Source of the DNA: Basidiobolus meristosporus CBS 931.73
Taxonomy: Eukaryota; Basidiobolomycota; Basidiobolomycetes; Basidiobolales; Basidiobolaceae
Length of the DNA: 64,000 nt
NCBI GenBank assembly: GCA_002104905.1
Contig: MCFE01000309.1
Span: 33,777-97,776, forward strand
Direction of reading: 5' to 3'
Below the pieces are notes generated by a model that saw only the letters and a program-made list of their open reading frames with translations, was not told the DNA's origin and made no database searches. Position numbers and translations under genes: made by a program. Positions 11,426-20,304 of this stretch are shown here, piece by piece (position 1 is the stretch's first letter; every line of letters starts with the position of its first letter).

Positions 11426-12040
11426 GAAGACAAGTCAAGTTGCAGGTACTATCATATCCCAATCTCATCAAGAATATTACCTTCAAGTCCATCATGGATG
11501 TGATGAGTTGGCACATGGAGGACAGCCAGAAAGAGTTGGAAAATACTGAGGACAAATGTGCACATGGAGACACCTATGCCTATGGCATTAAGAAGCTAGG
11601 CAGCCCCAATGCGTGGGTAATCAATTAAGTAATGCAAAGTTGGGATGGGTGCAACAAGCAACTGATTTTTATCAGGAAAGCTCCACCAAGATATGCCAGA
11701 TTTCTTGTGGTCACAAGCCAACTGCTACACCATTCAATATGGAATTCACATAAACAAAAGCCAGAGCGCACCTATAAGGGGGACTAGAATCCAGCAGGGA
11801 GAAGGAATATATTGGCTAAATACTAAGAAGTTCTTTGCCAATATTCAGGATGTATTCATGGCAGAAGTGGCAACAACCAAGCATATATTTGCAAGATGTA
11901 TATGCTAGCAGTAGTACAAGGTATATGGCAACTTTGCAAGTATCACACTAAAAAGCCGTAAAGTTGATGTGATAGAAGTATGCCAATTGCGGCAGGTGTG
12001 CGCATTTGTAGAGGTTAGTAAGAAGGAGGCCATAGTTTTT

Positions 12041-12562
12041 TTTGATTTGAACTATATGTGGAATACCCAAGGTAGTAGTGGGTTAGCAAATAAATAAGGT
12101 GATTCTACAGTGGAATATATGAAATGCACAAGGGGAGGTAGAAAAAGGAAAAACCATTTGGTAAATTGGTACAGTAGCATTGTACAGAACCAGCAGCAGG
12201 CTGTCATACTGCCAAGAAAAAGCCATCAGAGTCTTGCTGTGAGGCCGTCAAGATACCATCAAGTTTCTTGCCATATAAGGCAATTGAAAGCCCTGGCCAA
12301 CTGGATCCACTTAAAATAGTAATAGCGCGCTGAAAGACCGCAACAATACCATGCAACTATTGTCACAGCACCAATCAAAAATTGTCAAGCTTTATCCCTT
12401 TATTTGGCTGTAAAATTTGCAAAACATCATTGTGATCTTGTTATAAGATTGTCAGGAGGGTCACTGATTCCAAGCTGCTGTTATTATGACGGTCTCTAAA
12501 CAGGATCTTGACGGATGATCTGAATTGGATCCACCCATGGGACCAAATTATTTTTTATAGGG
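12041..12562 (+). other. CACTA-1 right subterminal region, non-coding
   Basis: Between the end of recognisable Tnp2 and the right TIR. Short open stretches only and a T-rich tract near 12038-12045. I see no gene. Subterminal transposase-binding repeats are expected here in CACTA elements but none is clear by eye. Confidence 0.5.
12547..12562 (-). repeat. CACTA-1 right terminal inverted repeat
   Basis: AATTATTTTTTATAGG, the inverse of the left TIR with two mismatches. It is followed directly by the second copy of the ATG target duplication and by B1 RT sequence. Confidence 0.75.
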
Positions 12563-12565
12563 ATG

Positions 12566-13145
12566 AGTCCATTGGAGTTAGGTGAGATAAAGAGATGAAT
12601 ACATCAGTTGTTGGAGCACAGAAATATCAGACCCAGCAAGTCATCTTGGGGAGCACCAGTGCTTTTTGTGAGAAGGAACAATGAAGCACTTAGGGTGTGC
12701 AGTTATTACAGAGCCCTTAACTCAGCTACCACAAAGAGTTAGTAGCCCATACTTTGGACTGATGGGCTCCTACACCAATTCAGTGAAGCCACCATATTCA
12801 GCAAGATTAACCTCATGTCAGGATATAGCCAGATTATAGTGAAACCAGAAAACATACCTAAGACAGCATACTGGACCAGATATGGACCTTACAAGTACCT
12901 GGTAATGAGTTTTGGCCTCACCAATGCCCCTGCAACATTCATGACCTTGATGTAAACCATTTTCCATGCATACATTGATACATTTGTGGTAATTTACCTT
13001 GATGACATATTGATATACAGCAAGACAGAACAGGACCACTTGGTGCACATTGAAAAGGTCTTAAAGAAGCTAAGAGAGAACAAATTGTATGGCAAGCTAT
13101 CAATATGCAAATTCTTGAAGGAACATGTTGAATACTTTGGACACA
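12566..13145 (+). pseudogene. B1 reverse transcriptase, continued after CACTA-1
   Basis: Resumes with MSPLELGEIKR, then NSATTK, LINL-SGY-like FSKINLMSGYSQI, WTRYGPYKYLVMSFGLTNAPATF and VVIYLDDILIYSKTEQDH, an intact YLDD active site at about 12991-13002. It ends KEHVEYFGH, where a MITE fragment begins. Several stops. The thumb, RNase H and integrase start are missing. Confidence 0.85.
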
Positions 13146-13487
13146 GGACTTGTTCCATTGGATAGTGCCACATTGAGCCATGCTTACCAAATGATGTCAA
13201 AGTGTGCCTAGGTGGCCAAGTGGACCTATACTAGGACACAGAGTGTGAAACATAGTTTTACACTGTCATGCCATGCAGCCCCTGCCTCTCACCCATTGTA
13301 TGGGAGAAAATCCATTTTTTGACCTTTTTTTTGGATGAATGTTGTACATAATGTGAAAGAGGACAGAAGGACTGAGACATGCATCTGGTGCTCAATATCC
13401 ATGGCACTCTGAATTTAGCTCCTGCGACTTGTCACATGTCACAAAATGCATGGCACTATCTTGGTCCACTGACACTATCTAACACTA
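13146..13487. mobile_element. MITE fragment of the PIF-TIR foldback family
   Basis: Begins GACTTGTTCCATTGG and matches the left arm of the complete foldback element at 47879-48611 up to its centre. The right half is gone, together with B1 RNase H, so one deletion probably removed both. Confidence 0.75.
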
Positions 13488-13499
13488 TATTTAAAATCA

Positions 13500-14295
13500 G
13501 CCCTGGAGTAAAACCTCTACAAAGCACATGTAAGCTAGTGAAAATATGCCCAAGTTGCCAAATCAACAAAGGCCTACCACAGAGAGCTGCTGAACTCTCT
13601 GCCTTGCAGCCTGTAAGACCACTTGAGAGGTGGGGAATGACTCTATTGAAAGACTACCGACCACTAGGAAATGCAATTGTTAGATTTTAGTGGCAATTGA
13701 CCATATCACCAATTGGCCAGTGGCTAAAGCTGTACCTGTAGCCAGTGAAAAAGAAGTTGCAAGCTTCATCCACCACAAAATTCTTACAAAGTTTGGATAA
13801 CCCTGTGGAGGTTTTGTCTGATAGAGGAGCAAACTTTATGGCAAAGACATTGGAAGTTTACCTTGAAATGTAACAGATGCTACACTTGAAGACCTTGGCA
13901 TATAACCCTAGAATTAATGGAGTAACTTAGCTGTTAATTGATTATTTGGGAAAATGCTGACCAAGTATGCAAATGGAGCTGTCTGCATATGAATGAGTAT
14001 ATAGACTGAGCACTTTCTTCCTGCAGAGTTAGAGGCACAACACCACCCAACAACTGCCATTTTACTCAGTGTATGAATGTGAACCAAGGATTCCACGGAA
14101 TCCCACACAACCCAAGCTTACAAACACCTTAGAAGATGAGCTCAGTCAGCCAAGCGGACACCAGCAGCTGGAACAAAGATGCAAAAAGGCACTGGTCAAA
14201 GTATCTCAAAGTGCAGAAGAGATGAAGCAGAGATTTGATAAGACTATATCACCAGAAACATTGACAGTTGGAAGCTTTGTATTAATTGGGGAGAA
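13500..14295 (+). pseudogene. B1 integrase remnant
   Basis: Integrase zinc end (KLVKICPSCQINKG), the core with VEVLSDRGANFMAKTLE (second catalytic Asp kept) and the C-terminal DELSQPSGHQQLEQR...VSQSAEEMKQRFDKT segment shared by all Gypsy-B copies. The stretch between GSFVLI and the polypurine tract GGGGAGAA is deleted. Stops throughout the core. Confidence 0.8.
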
Positions 14296-14712
14296 TGTTA
14301 TGATCTGATGCTTGAATGTTTAAGTTAGATCAGTTTTTAGTCAATTCAATTAGACGTATGTCTAACCTATCTGTATAACAGTGTTATCTATCAGATCAGT
14401 GGTATCAGTCAGCAGATGAATCAGCATATCCTTATCAGATAGAAATAAATGTATTGAGTAGCATCTGATTGTGTGACAATGATGCAATCAAAGGGGTCAT
14501 TAGCCACAACCTACATTAGGAAATAAAATAGACTTGTTCCGTTGGATAGTGCCACATAGTGCCAGCCTGTTTATGGTGCCGGATTGATCTGGCACTCTAT
14601 GGCACTATCTGGCACTATAATTTCTACCATGATGCCTGTGGTATGATACAGTTACTGGTAATTTTACTCAATCTTACTTATGTTGCTCAGAATAGTGCTT
14701 TCCTTGCTTTAT

Positions 14713-15675
14713 TTACTCTTCATAATGCTCCAGACACATTTCTCTCAGTGGATGTCTTCTTGTATGAACATACTGTGCATTGATAAGTATCTTAACTATT
14801 TTACCTATTCTGCTGTTTTCTCCTATATATGACTTTCCTCTGTATTTACCTACCAATATGCTGAATCTCTTCAGATATCCAAATGTGTGCTCTACCCTTA
14901 CACTGAAATGATTAGATATCTCATTGTAGAGCTTCTGCTTCCTGCTAAGTACACCATTCCTTGGCTTCCTATAAGCTGTAATACATCCTAATCTCTGACA
15001 ATCCTCTCCTATATAAGCTAAGTCTACCATACATTTCTCCCCTCTACTGAATTCAGGATGATTCTCTACCCAGAGTGCTTTGTCATGCCTACTTCCAGCA
15101 AATGGCCCACTAAACCAGATGATGTTACCCTCAATGTCAGACAGTGCTTGAAACTTCACACAGTGTGCCTTGTACTTGCCAGAATAAAAGTGCCTCAGCC
15201 CTCTAGAAGGTCTGTTAATCCTCACTGGGAAGGTATCCAAAATACTCCTGATATGGAACCTGTTGCTGAACACTCTGGGATATGGAAGTCTATTGGAGCT
15301 TCTGAACCTAGTATGCCAAGCTTGCTCTAAGTCATTCATACCCTCTGCAAGGTGGTTCTCCATTGCTGTCAGCAGGGAATGAAAGCTTCTAGGGCTTTTG
15401 TTGCCATGGATGGTGGGATGAAACCTTGTAGGGCAATAGTTCTTGTAATAGCAGAGAAGCTTGACAAGGGATCTCCTTGAGTAGATTGGGGTTGATGGTC
15501 CACAGTACTTGGAATAGATCTCCTCTAGTGTGTCAAAAGGAAATCCAGTGGTAGTGATGGGATTGATGAGAAAAGACCATTCAGATGAGTAAGATATATT
15601 AAAATTGGTGGATGATTGTATTAAAGCAGTTTGAATCGATTTGGCGCAATCCGCCTTATTTATCTGACTTTTAAT
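14713..15675 (-). CDS. PIF/Harbinger DDE transposase (start not visible)
   Basis: Open frame from about 15675 down to 14713. The only ATG in the well-conserved part is at 15363, giving 216 residues, but the frame upstream (YSSEWSFLINPITTTGF, RRSLVKLLCYYKNY) looks like genuine protein, so an upstream exon or lost start is likely. Counting from that Met: first catalytic Asp at 43 (SILDTFPVRINRPSRG), then YSGKYKAH, second Asp at 94 (GSRHDKALW), and Glu at 158 (VEHTFGYLKRF). This is the DDE_Tnp_4 layout. It would excise and insert the element and may mobilise the MITEs sharing its TIR. Confidence 0.8.
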   Translation of the reverse strand: MKSQINKADCAKSIQTALIQSSTNFNISYSSEWSFLINPITTTGFPFDTLEEIYSKYCGPSTPIYSRRSLVKLLCYYKNYCPTRFHPTIHGNKSPRSFHSLLTAMENHLAEGMNDLEQAWHTRFRSSNRLPYPRVFSNRFHIRSILDTFPVRINRPSRGLRHFYSGKYKAHCVKFQALSDIEGNIIWFSGPFAGSRHDKALWVENHPEFSRGEKCMVDLAYIGEDCQRLGCITAYRKPRNGVLSRKQKLYNEISNHFSVRVEHTFGYLKRFSILVGKYRGKSYIGENSRIGKIVKILINAQYVHTRRHPLREMCLEHYEE

Positions 15676-15956
15676 ACATTATGGTTAAATCTCCATCAAT
15701 TGCCATGTATCCCATCATTATGTTGCAAAAATCATCTGCAAACAATGCCTTGGTACTTTTATTGATGCTTTAATCATAGGTCTATAATCAAATAGGAAAT
15801 CTGCGATTGATGTGATCTGATCCGTGTCAATGCGATACAAGATGCATCATGCATAATATATGGAAAATTCAACAATCACATTAGTTTTCATATATATTTC
15901 ATATAAGACCAAGTTGATGCCAATATACTGCTGTATAAGTATCCAAATTTGTTGCT

Positions 15957-17204
15957 ATGGTCCCCATACCAAGCCTCAACTCATCTTTAGTACAACCCAG
16001 ACAAAACCCATCCCCCAGCTCACAAGCACAGTCCGGACCGGGAAAGTCAATGTTGGATCCATTCAAGTTCTTGCCAAATGATTTTAGTATGGCCCAAGTG
16101 TCTATGATGAGCCTTCATACAGATATTTGGGCACTACTGATTAATCTAGCAGAACTAAATACCTCAGAGAGTCAACAAAGATGGAAGAATTTGGGTAGAA
16201 AGCTGTGGCATGAGTTCTACATCAAGATGCCAGCCAATGTATGTAAAAAGATATATAACAAGACAAGTATTGAAATCAAGAATGAGCTGAAAGTGAGGGG
16301 ATTTGACAAAGAAGCCGCGCGGGAGCAATTTTGCGCGCAATTTGCACAGTACGGGCCGGACACGTCCGTTTGTGCCTCAACTTTGGGAACCAAAGAGATT
16401 TTGAATGAGTTTTTGCCTCAAATGACTAATGTACTACATGATATATTAGTAGAGCTAAGTGGCTTCTGAGAGCAATATACACAGGACTCATCCAGGCAAC
16501 AGCTCCAAAGTATCAGACAGAGGGTAAGTGAATACCTTGAGGAATCAGATGGTGAGCCTCAGGAGGAAGAATACAGACCGCAAGCAACTTCATCCAGATT
16601 GCACCAGCATGCCTTGCTGGATTCCCTACCATCTCTTGCAACCACAGCGCGCTGGCGCACATCAGTCCAGAGTACACCAACACCCTTTACCAGAACGCCC
16701 CGCATCAAGTCAACGCGTGTCGGGTCAATGCACACGCTTCAGAGCAAAACTATGAGAACTCGCCAAACTGCTCATTTAGACACAAGTCCATTGGAGCGGA
16801 CCGAGTCACGTCAACTTGCAGCATCACATCAAACTCAGCCAAGGGCCATCTCAATGCGTCAAGGCGCACCTGCGCGTGCTGTTTTGCCTGACCATCAGCA
16901 AGTTACTTCTGGTGAACTGACTGATGATGACCAACATGAAGTGCCTCAACCACTGGAGCCCTTGGCAAGTAAAAGAACATGTCAGCGCGTGGCACTACAG
17001 GCCGGTTCAGTCGGTTCAGTTGGAGCAATTCAGCGCGGCCAAGCTGTAGCATTGCACTCATCAACTAGGAGGCAAAATACTGACAACAAATACACTAGTA
17101 GCCAAGATGATAGTCAGCCAGGAAGTAGTATAGATGTGCAAAGTGAGTCACTACCAAATGCTTCAGTAGTAATCCCTGTGAGAAAAAAACCCAGGAGAAG
17201 ATGA
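15957..17204 (+). pseudogene. PIF element second ORF, unknown, one in-frame TGA
   Basis: Divergent from the transposase. One frame of about 415 codons from ATG at 15957, broken only by TGA at 16467-16469; the sequence after the stop stays open in the same frame to 17204. The N-terminal half has a Trp-rich segment (DIWALLINLAEL, QRWKNLGRKLWHEF) that could be a divergent Myb/SANT or other DNA-binding fold, as in second proteins of PIF/Harbinger elements, but I cannot confirm this. The C-terminal half is Gln/Ser/Thr/Arg rich and ends KKPRRR, a nuclear-localisation-like tail. A GTAAGT at about 16524-16529 could be a splice donor, but the frame does not need it. Confidence 0.6.
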
Positions 17205-17946
17205 TGCGATTGCTTTGAATTGCTCACATTTGTAATGATCCCAACAACCCTTTTTTTTTGCGATCCAAATCAAGCCATTGCAAATCAGTGATCATCAAAT
17301 TTTTGATATAAGTAATATCATGGTCGTCTCACATTTGAGACAGAACCCCTATAAATAAACACCCTGCATATATATACGTCATCTGTAAAACCAGTGCAGC
17401 TATTGGATCTGTTTTGCACCTACACAATTGTTCACATGCTGGCTATGACACCTTGTCCAATCACTAGAATCAGGGATTTACTTGCTCAATGAGCAAAATG
17501 GGATATTTGATAGCAAATCAGGTAGCTTTTTTAGTAGTCAATGAGCCAATTGGGGCTGCCAGCTTCAGGATACTTTTGGACCAATTAACCACTGAGATAC
17601 CGTCCAATTGGAGTGAGGGTAACCAAAATGGTAAGTATTAGTGTAGTTTATAGTGTGATACACATTTATTTCCATTTACATTAAAGAAAAATATCCAAAT
17701 ACCGGATTTTACCTGCCATAATGGCGGTATCCAATTGCGCACGTGATGCAAACATTACGAGTTGGCGCAATCATCCGTTCCAACCTCATTGTGTCAGATT
17801 GTGTCATAGTGTGCGAGATCGTCCCGCATAGTGCAAAATCGTCCAAGAACAATCCTTCCTTCTGGTAGCTATAATATTGCGCCCAATTGTTTTTTACAAC
17901 CGCGGATTGAGCCGCACACCCTGGCACTGTACAATGGAACAAGTCT
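17205..17946. other. PIF element right non-coding end
   Basis: 742 bp without a credible gene. A T-rich run lies near 17250, the last 250 bp contain scattered GTGCGCAA/GTGTGCGAGAT-like subterminal motifs, and the end is the TIR GGAACAAGTCT. Confidence 0.6.
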
Positions 17947-18095
17947 AATTACTCAGCAATTGATCTGGCAAAATGTATGTAAGGAGCTGATGGAACCTCA
18001 ATAAAAATCAATTCAGGTTATAGGTATACAATGCTAGCTAAATTTGCTATTCCTCTACAACTCTTATACCAAGACTTGTAACTCAGTCATCCAAA

Positions 18096-19107
18096 CCCAA
18101 ATTTTAAGTTCACCTCAAATGATTGCATTGTCATAGCCAAGCTTGCAAATGGCTCCAAATACAGTCAGACCAGCAGCTTGAAGTTTCTTAAGAACCCTTT
18201 CAACAGTTCATATGTATTCATAAATATATCTTCCTCCTTGAGGTAAGATGTGCAATTTATCTTTTCTCTGGACTTATTCTTAAGAGTATGTCATTAAGAA
18301 ATTGCTGACATATTTCAGAAAAACAGTCATACAAAACTCAAATCATTGTACATTGATAATTTTGCACAGAGTTAGTCCATCCTTGAGGAATGTTTGTCAT
18401 CCTTATGAGTCCCATTGCTGTAACCATAGCAGTGAAATGTCATGAGTCAGGATCCATTGGTGTCTGGTCATATTCCAGATGCTAATCCAATGTTGTAATC
18501 AGAGAATATGCAGTAAATGACCCATTATACTAATGATTTATGGGTAGTGCATTGCCTCTTTGATGGTGACCTTATTCAAAAGTTGTGTGTCTTGAATAAC
18601 TGTAGATGTTCATTTTTCTTCAATGGTGTGAGCTGGGGATTACAATAATATCTGTAGCTGTATTTAATGAGTGTACTTTGAGATCTTGATTGTATTGTTT
18701 CCATCACTTTGCTCAGTAATCTTGAGGGAATATGATTTGATCAGTATGCCCCCAGTGTGTGCTCAATGGTATGGATATTGACCAGTGGAAATAGCTCTGA
18801 AGATAACCATTCACCTTGTGCATCATTTAATGCAATGACATTGGCATAGCATTGTAGTAAAGTAAAAAAGAGACTTCTCTCCTCTATGGCTAAAATAGTT
18901 TAATAGTAAATTCCTGGAGCTTCTCTTCTGTAAATCAGGCTTCTTCATATTGGTGCAAAGACCTCATTGGAGGTGTATCTTGAGCAGATGATGAGATGCT
19001 AGTACACACTGGCTTTGCCTTCAATGTAACTGGCTGATACTTGGTATTTGTCTTACTGTTGTTGATGGGATGAATTGCTGATCCTAATACAAAATAACCT
19101 AATAGAC
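18096..19107 (-). mobile_element. Gypsy-A relic A2, left part (RT region)
   Basis: Matches A4 59512-60517 on the same strand: RT and the pol N-terminal region, decayed by many substitutions. It overlaps A1 in element coordinates by about 217 bp, so A1 and A2 are separate copies lying head to tail. It is cut at 19107 by the A3 5' LTR and resumes at 30381. Confidence 0.8.
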
Positions 19108-20304
19108 TGCGGTAGTGGAAAGTATTCTTTTAGTGCAATATCTCATAACCAATGTTGCACTCATTTTGTTGCTTTGCTTTTGCTATTGTAACAAATAAAT
19201 TGAAGATCAAGATATCCCAACTTTGAAGGGCAAAAGCTCAAGACCCTAACAAGCAATCCACCCAGTACTACTATGTTGTGCAGAACACCAAGTAGCCAGT
19301 ACAGAATTTGAATAATAGCTCATCTGAAGCTGTACTCAAGGAGTTATGATCAAAAAAGTCCAATAACCATACATATTAGGCCTCTGTTGCTAGGATTACC
19401 ATGGTGTCTTCAGTTGCATGTAACTTTTGAACCAGCTCATCAAATCAAGTGATTTTCTCACAGATGCTGTGCCTATGTCTGATATGTATTGCTTGTGCAA
19501 TTGCCCAAAAGCTTTGATCATTCAGAATTTCATATATATATGACTTCCCCAGCTGAAAAATAAAGTGAGCCTCTCTTTCCAGAATCTCCACACTACAATT
19601 ACAAGCCTAAAGGTTATAAGACTTACCCTGCATCACTTATACTTTTGAGTATTCTGACTTTCATTGGTACTACATTAGTGATGAGACTGCAAAGCTCACA
19701 AGAATCTAATCTTAGTTCTACATGAAAGCTGCCACTTTCTGTTAGAAAAGTCCCCTTAAGCAACCCCTTTACTTTAAAGACACCCCTTTAGTCTAAAGAC
19801 CTCTTTAGAGACCCATTTAGGAAATCTCCCTACTCTAAAAAAGCCCACTTAAGAGACCACTGTAATAAACCTGTTTACTCTAAGGACACCCCTTTAGACA
19901 CCCCTTCAGGCTAAAGAACCCTTGAGAGACCCATTTGGGAAATCCCTCTACTCTAAAAAGCCCCTTTAGACACCTCTTAAGGCTAAAGGGGTGCTTAGAG
20001 CTTCCATAGCAGGATATATCTTTTCCAAAAGGAAAGTGACTTCCAAATAAGGAAAAGCTTTTATAAATATAAAAAATCCTAACAGTTAACAGAAGGTCAG
20101 AACACTGCTGCCAAAGTGAGAAACACTGCCTACATTAAATTTTGAGCTTGATATTGAGGATATTTGTGACAGCTATATCATTGATTGATATATCAAACTC
20201 CCAATAAACCATTTCAGTATTAGCATACTGGATGCTGTTCTATAGTGTTGATTAGTCTCTACATTGTAGAACAAGCCCCAAACTAATCATAATACAACAG
20301 AACA
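19108..20304 (+). repeat. A3 5' LTR (Gypsy-A)
   Basis: 1197 bp, TGCGGTAGTGG to CAACAGAACA. Carries the CCCCTTTA-rich minisatellite at 19740-20000. It is followed by GAATTTGGTGGAGGAAC, the primer-binding region. CpG sites present in the younger A LTR at 57030-57130 are TG or CA here. Confidence 0.8.

Larger units (their letters stand above)
5405..12040 (+). pseudogene. tnp2: CACTA-1 Tnp2 transposase, in three exon-like pieces split by insertions
   Basis: N-terminal zinc-finger-like stretch at about 5425-5500 (CGYCGKPLSHEAHRQH), then a 10-C homopolymer at 5516-5525 that probably causes a frameshift. The Tnp2 core at 5723-6232 includes an ATYDPETVLIPACVNSC-like segment and CPNCQES, followed by YIPVIPCLRKL. 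The core resumes after the solo Gypsy-C LTR at 7304-7494 (SDIFNGKHYKQL, ALALDGFSLNK). The C-terminus follows Copia-2 from about 10902: MNWICIYSSG, then LLHLAWCVENIGPCFTFW and FPMEQMCG, a classic end of fungal Tnp2 proteins. Further decayed sequence runs to about 12040. The enzyme would cut and join CACTA TIRs; this copy cannot. Confidence 0.8.
2775..12562 (+). mobile_element. CACTA-class DNA transposon CACTA-1, inserted in B1 RT
   Basis: Boundaries are set by the host RT gene, which reads ...TTACAGAATG before the element and ATGAGTCCATTGG after it. The uninterrupted B6 copy at 43011-43030 shows the empty site. The 3-bp duplication ATG (2772-2774 and 12563-12565) fits CACTA elements. The 16-bp imperfect TIRs begin CCTAT rather than CACTA. 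It carries a Tnp2 transposase on the plus strand and a divergent accessory gene on the minus strand. It is interrupted by a solo Gypsy-C LTR (6233-7303) and by Copia-2 (7495-10901), the latter accompanied by loss of about 440 bp of Tnp2 when compared with CACTA-2. Confidence 0.85.
14530..17946 (-). mobile_element. PIF/Harbinger-like DNA transposon
   Basis: 3417 bp with TIRs AGACTTGTTCC/GGAACAAGTCT, flanked by a 3-bp duplication AAT (14527-14529 and 17947-17949) in the B1 LTR. The uninterrupted LTR copies show the empty site. It encodes a PIF-type DDE transposase (minus strand) and a divergent second ORF, the usual two-gene plan of the superfamily. Subterminal repeats of GGCACTAT/GTGCCA flank the left TIR. 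It has many more CpG dinucleotides than its surroundings, suggesting a younger or less methylated history. Confidence 0.85.
724..18083 (+). mobile_element. Gypsy-B copy B1, carrier of nested CACTA-1 and PIF elements
   Basis: Ty3/gypsy element reconstructed from five separated pieces that are colinear with other Gypsy-B copies: 5' LTR 724-1090, gag-protease-RT start 1091-2774, RT 12563-13145, integrase about 13500-14295, and 3' LTR 14296-14529 plus 17947-18083. The gaps are CACTA-1, a MITE fragment and a PIF element. CAGT flanks both ends (720-723 and 18084-18087), which fits a 4-bp target duplication, and the 12 bases after the right end continue the Gypsy-A sequence left at 723. RNase H and the end of integrase are deleted, so the copy is dead. 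Confidence 0.8.
14296..18083 (+). repeat. B1 3' LTR, split by the PIF element
   Basis: TGTTATGATCTGATGC starts at 14296 right after the polypurine tract. The LTR runs to 14529 and resumes at 17947 (or 17950 past the duplicated AAT) to 18083, giving a normal length of about 370 bp without the insertion. Confidence 0.8.

Noticed and set aside
12818-13200. Overlapping minus-strand open stretches of 68-83 codons with many Cys
   Set aside because: Antisense to the B1 RT palm and the MITE arm; no independent evidence.
17709-17942. 77-codon minus-strand stretch with several Cys/His at the PIF right end
   Set aside because: Begins inside the TIR with a non-ATG codon and overlaps subterminal repeats; looks like chance.
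19740-20000. CCCCTTTA repeats as a telomere or interstitial telomeric array
   Set aside because: The units are irregular and occur inside every Gypsy-A LTR at the same place, so they belong to the LTR.
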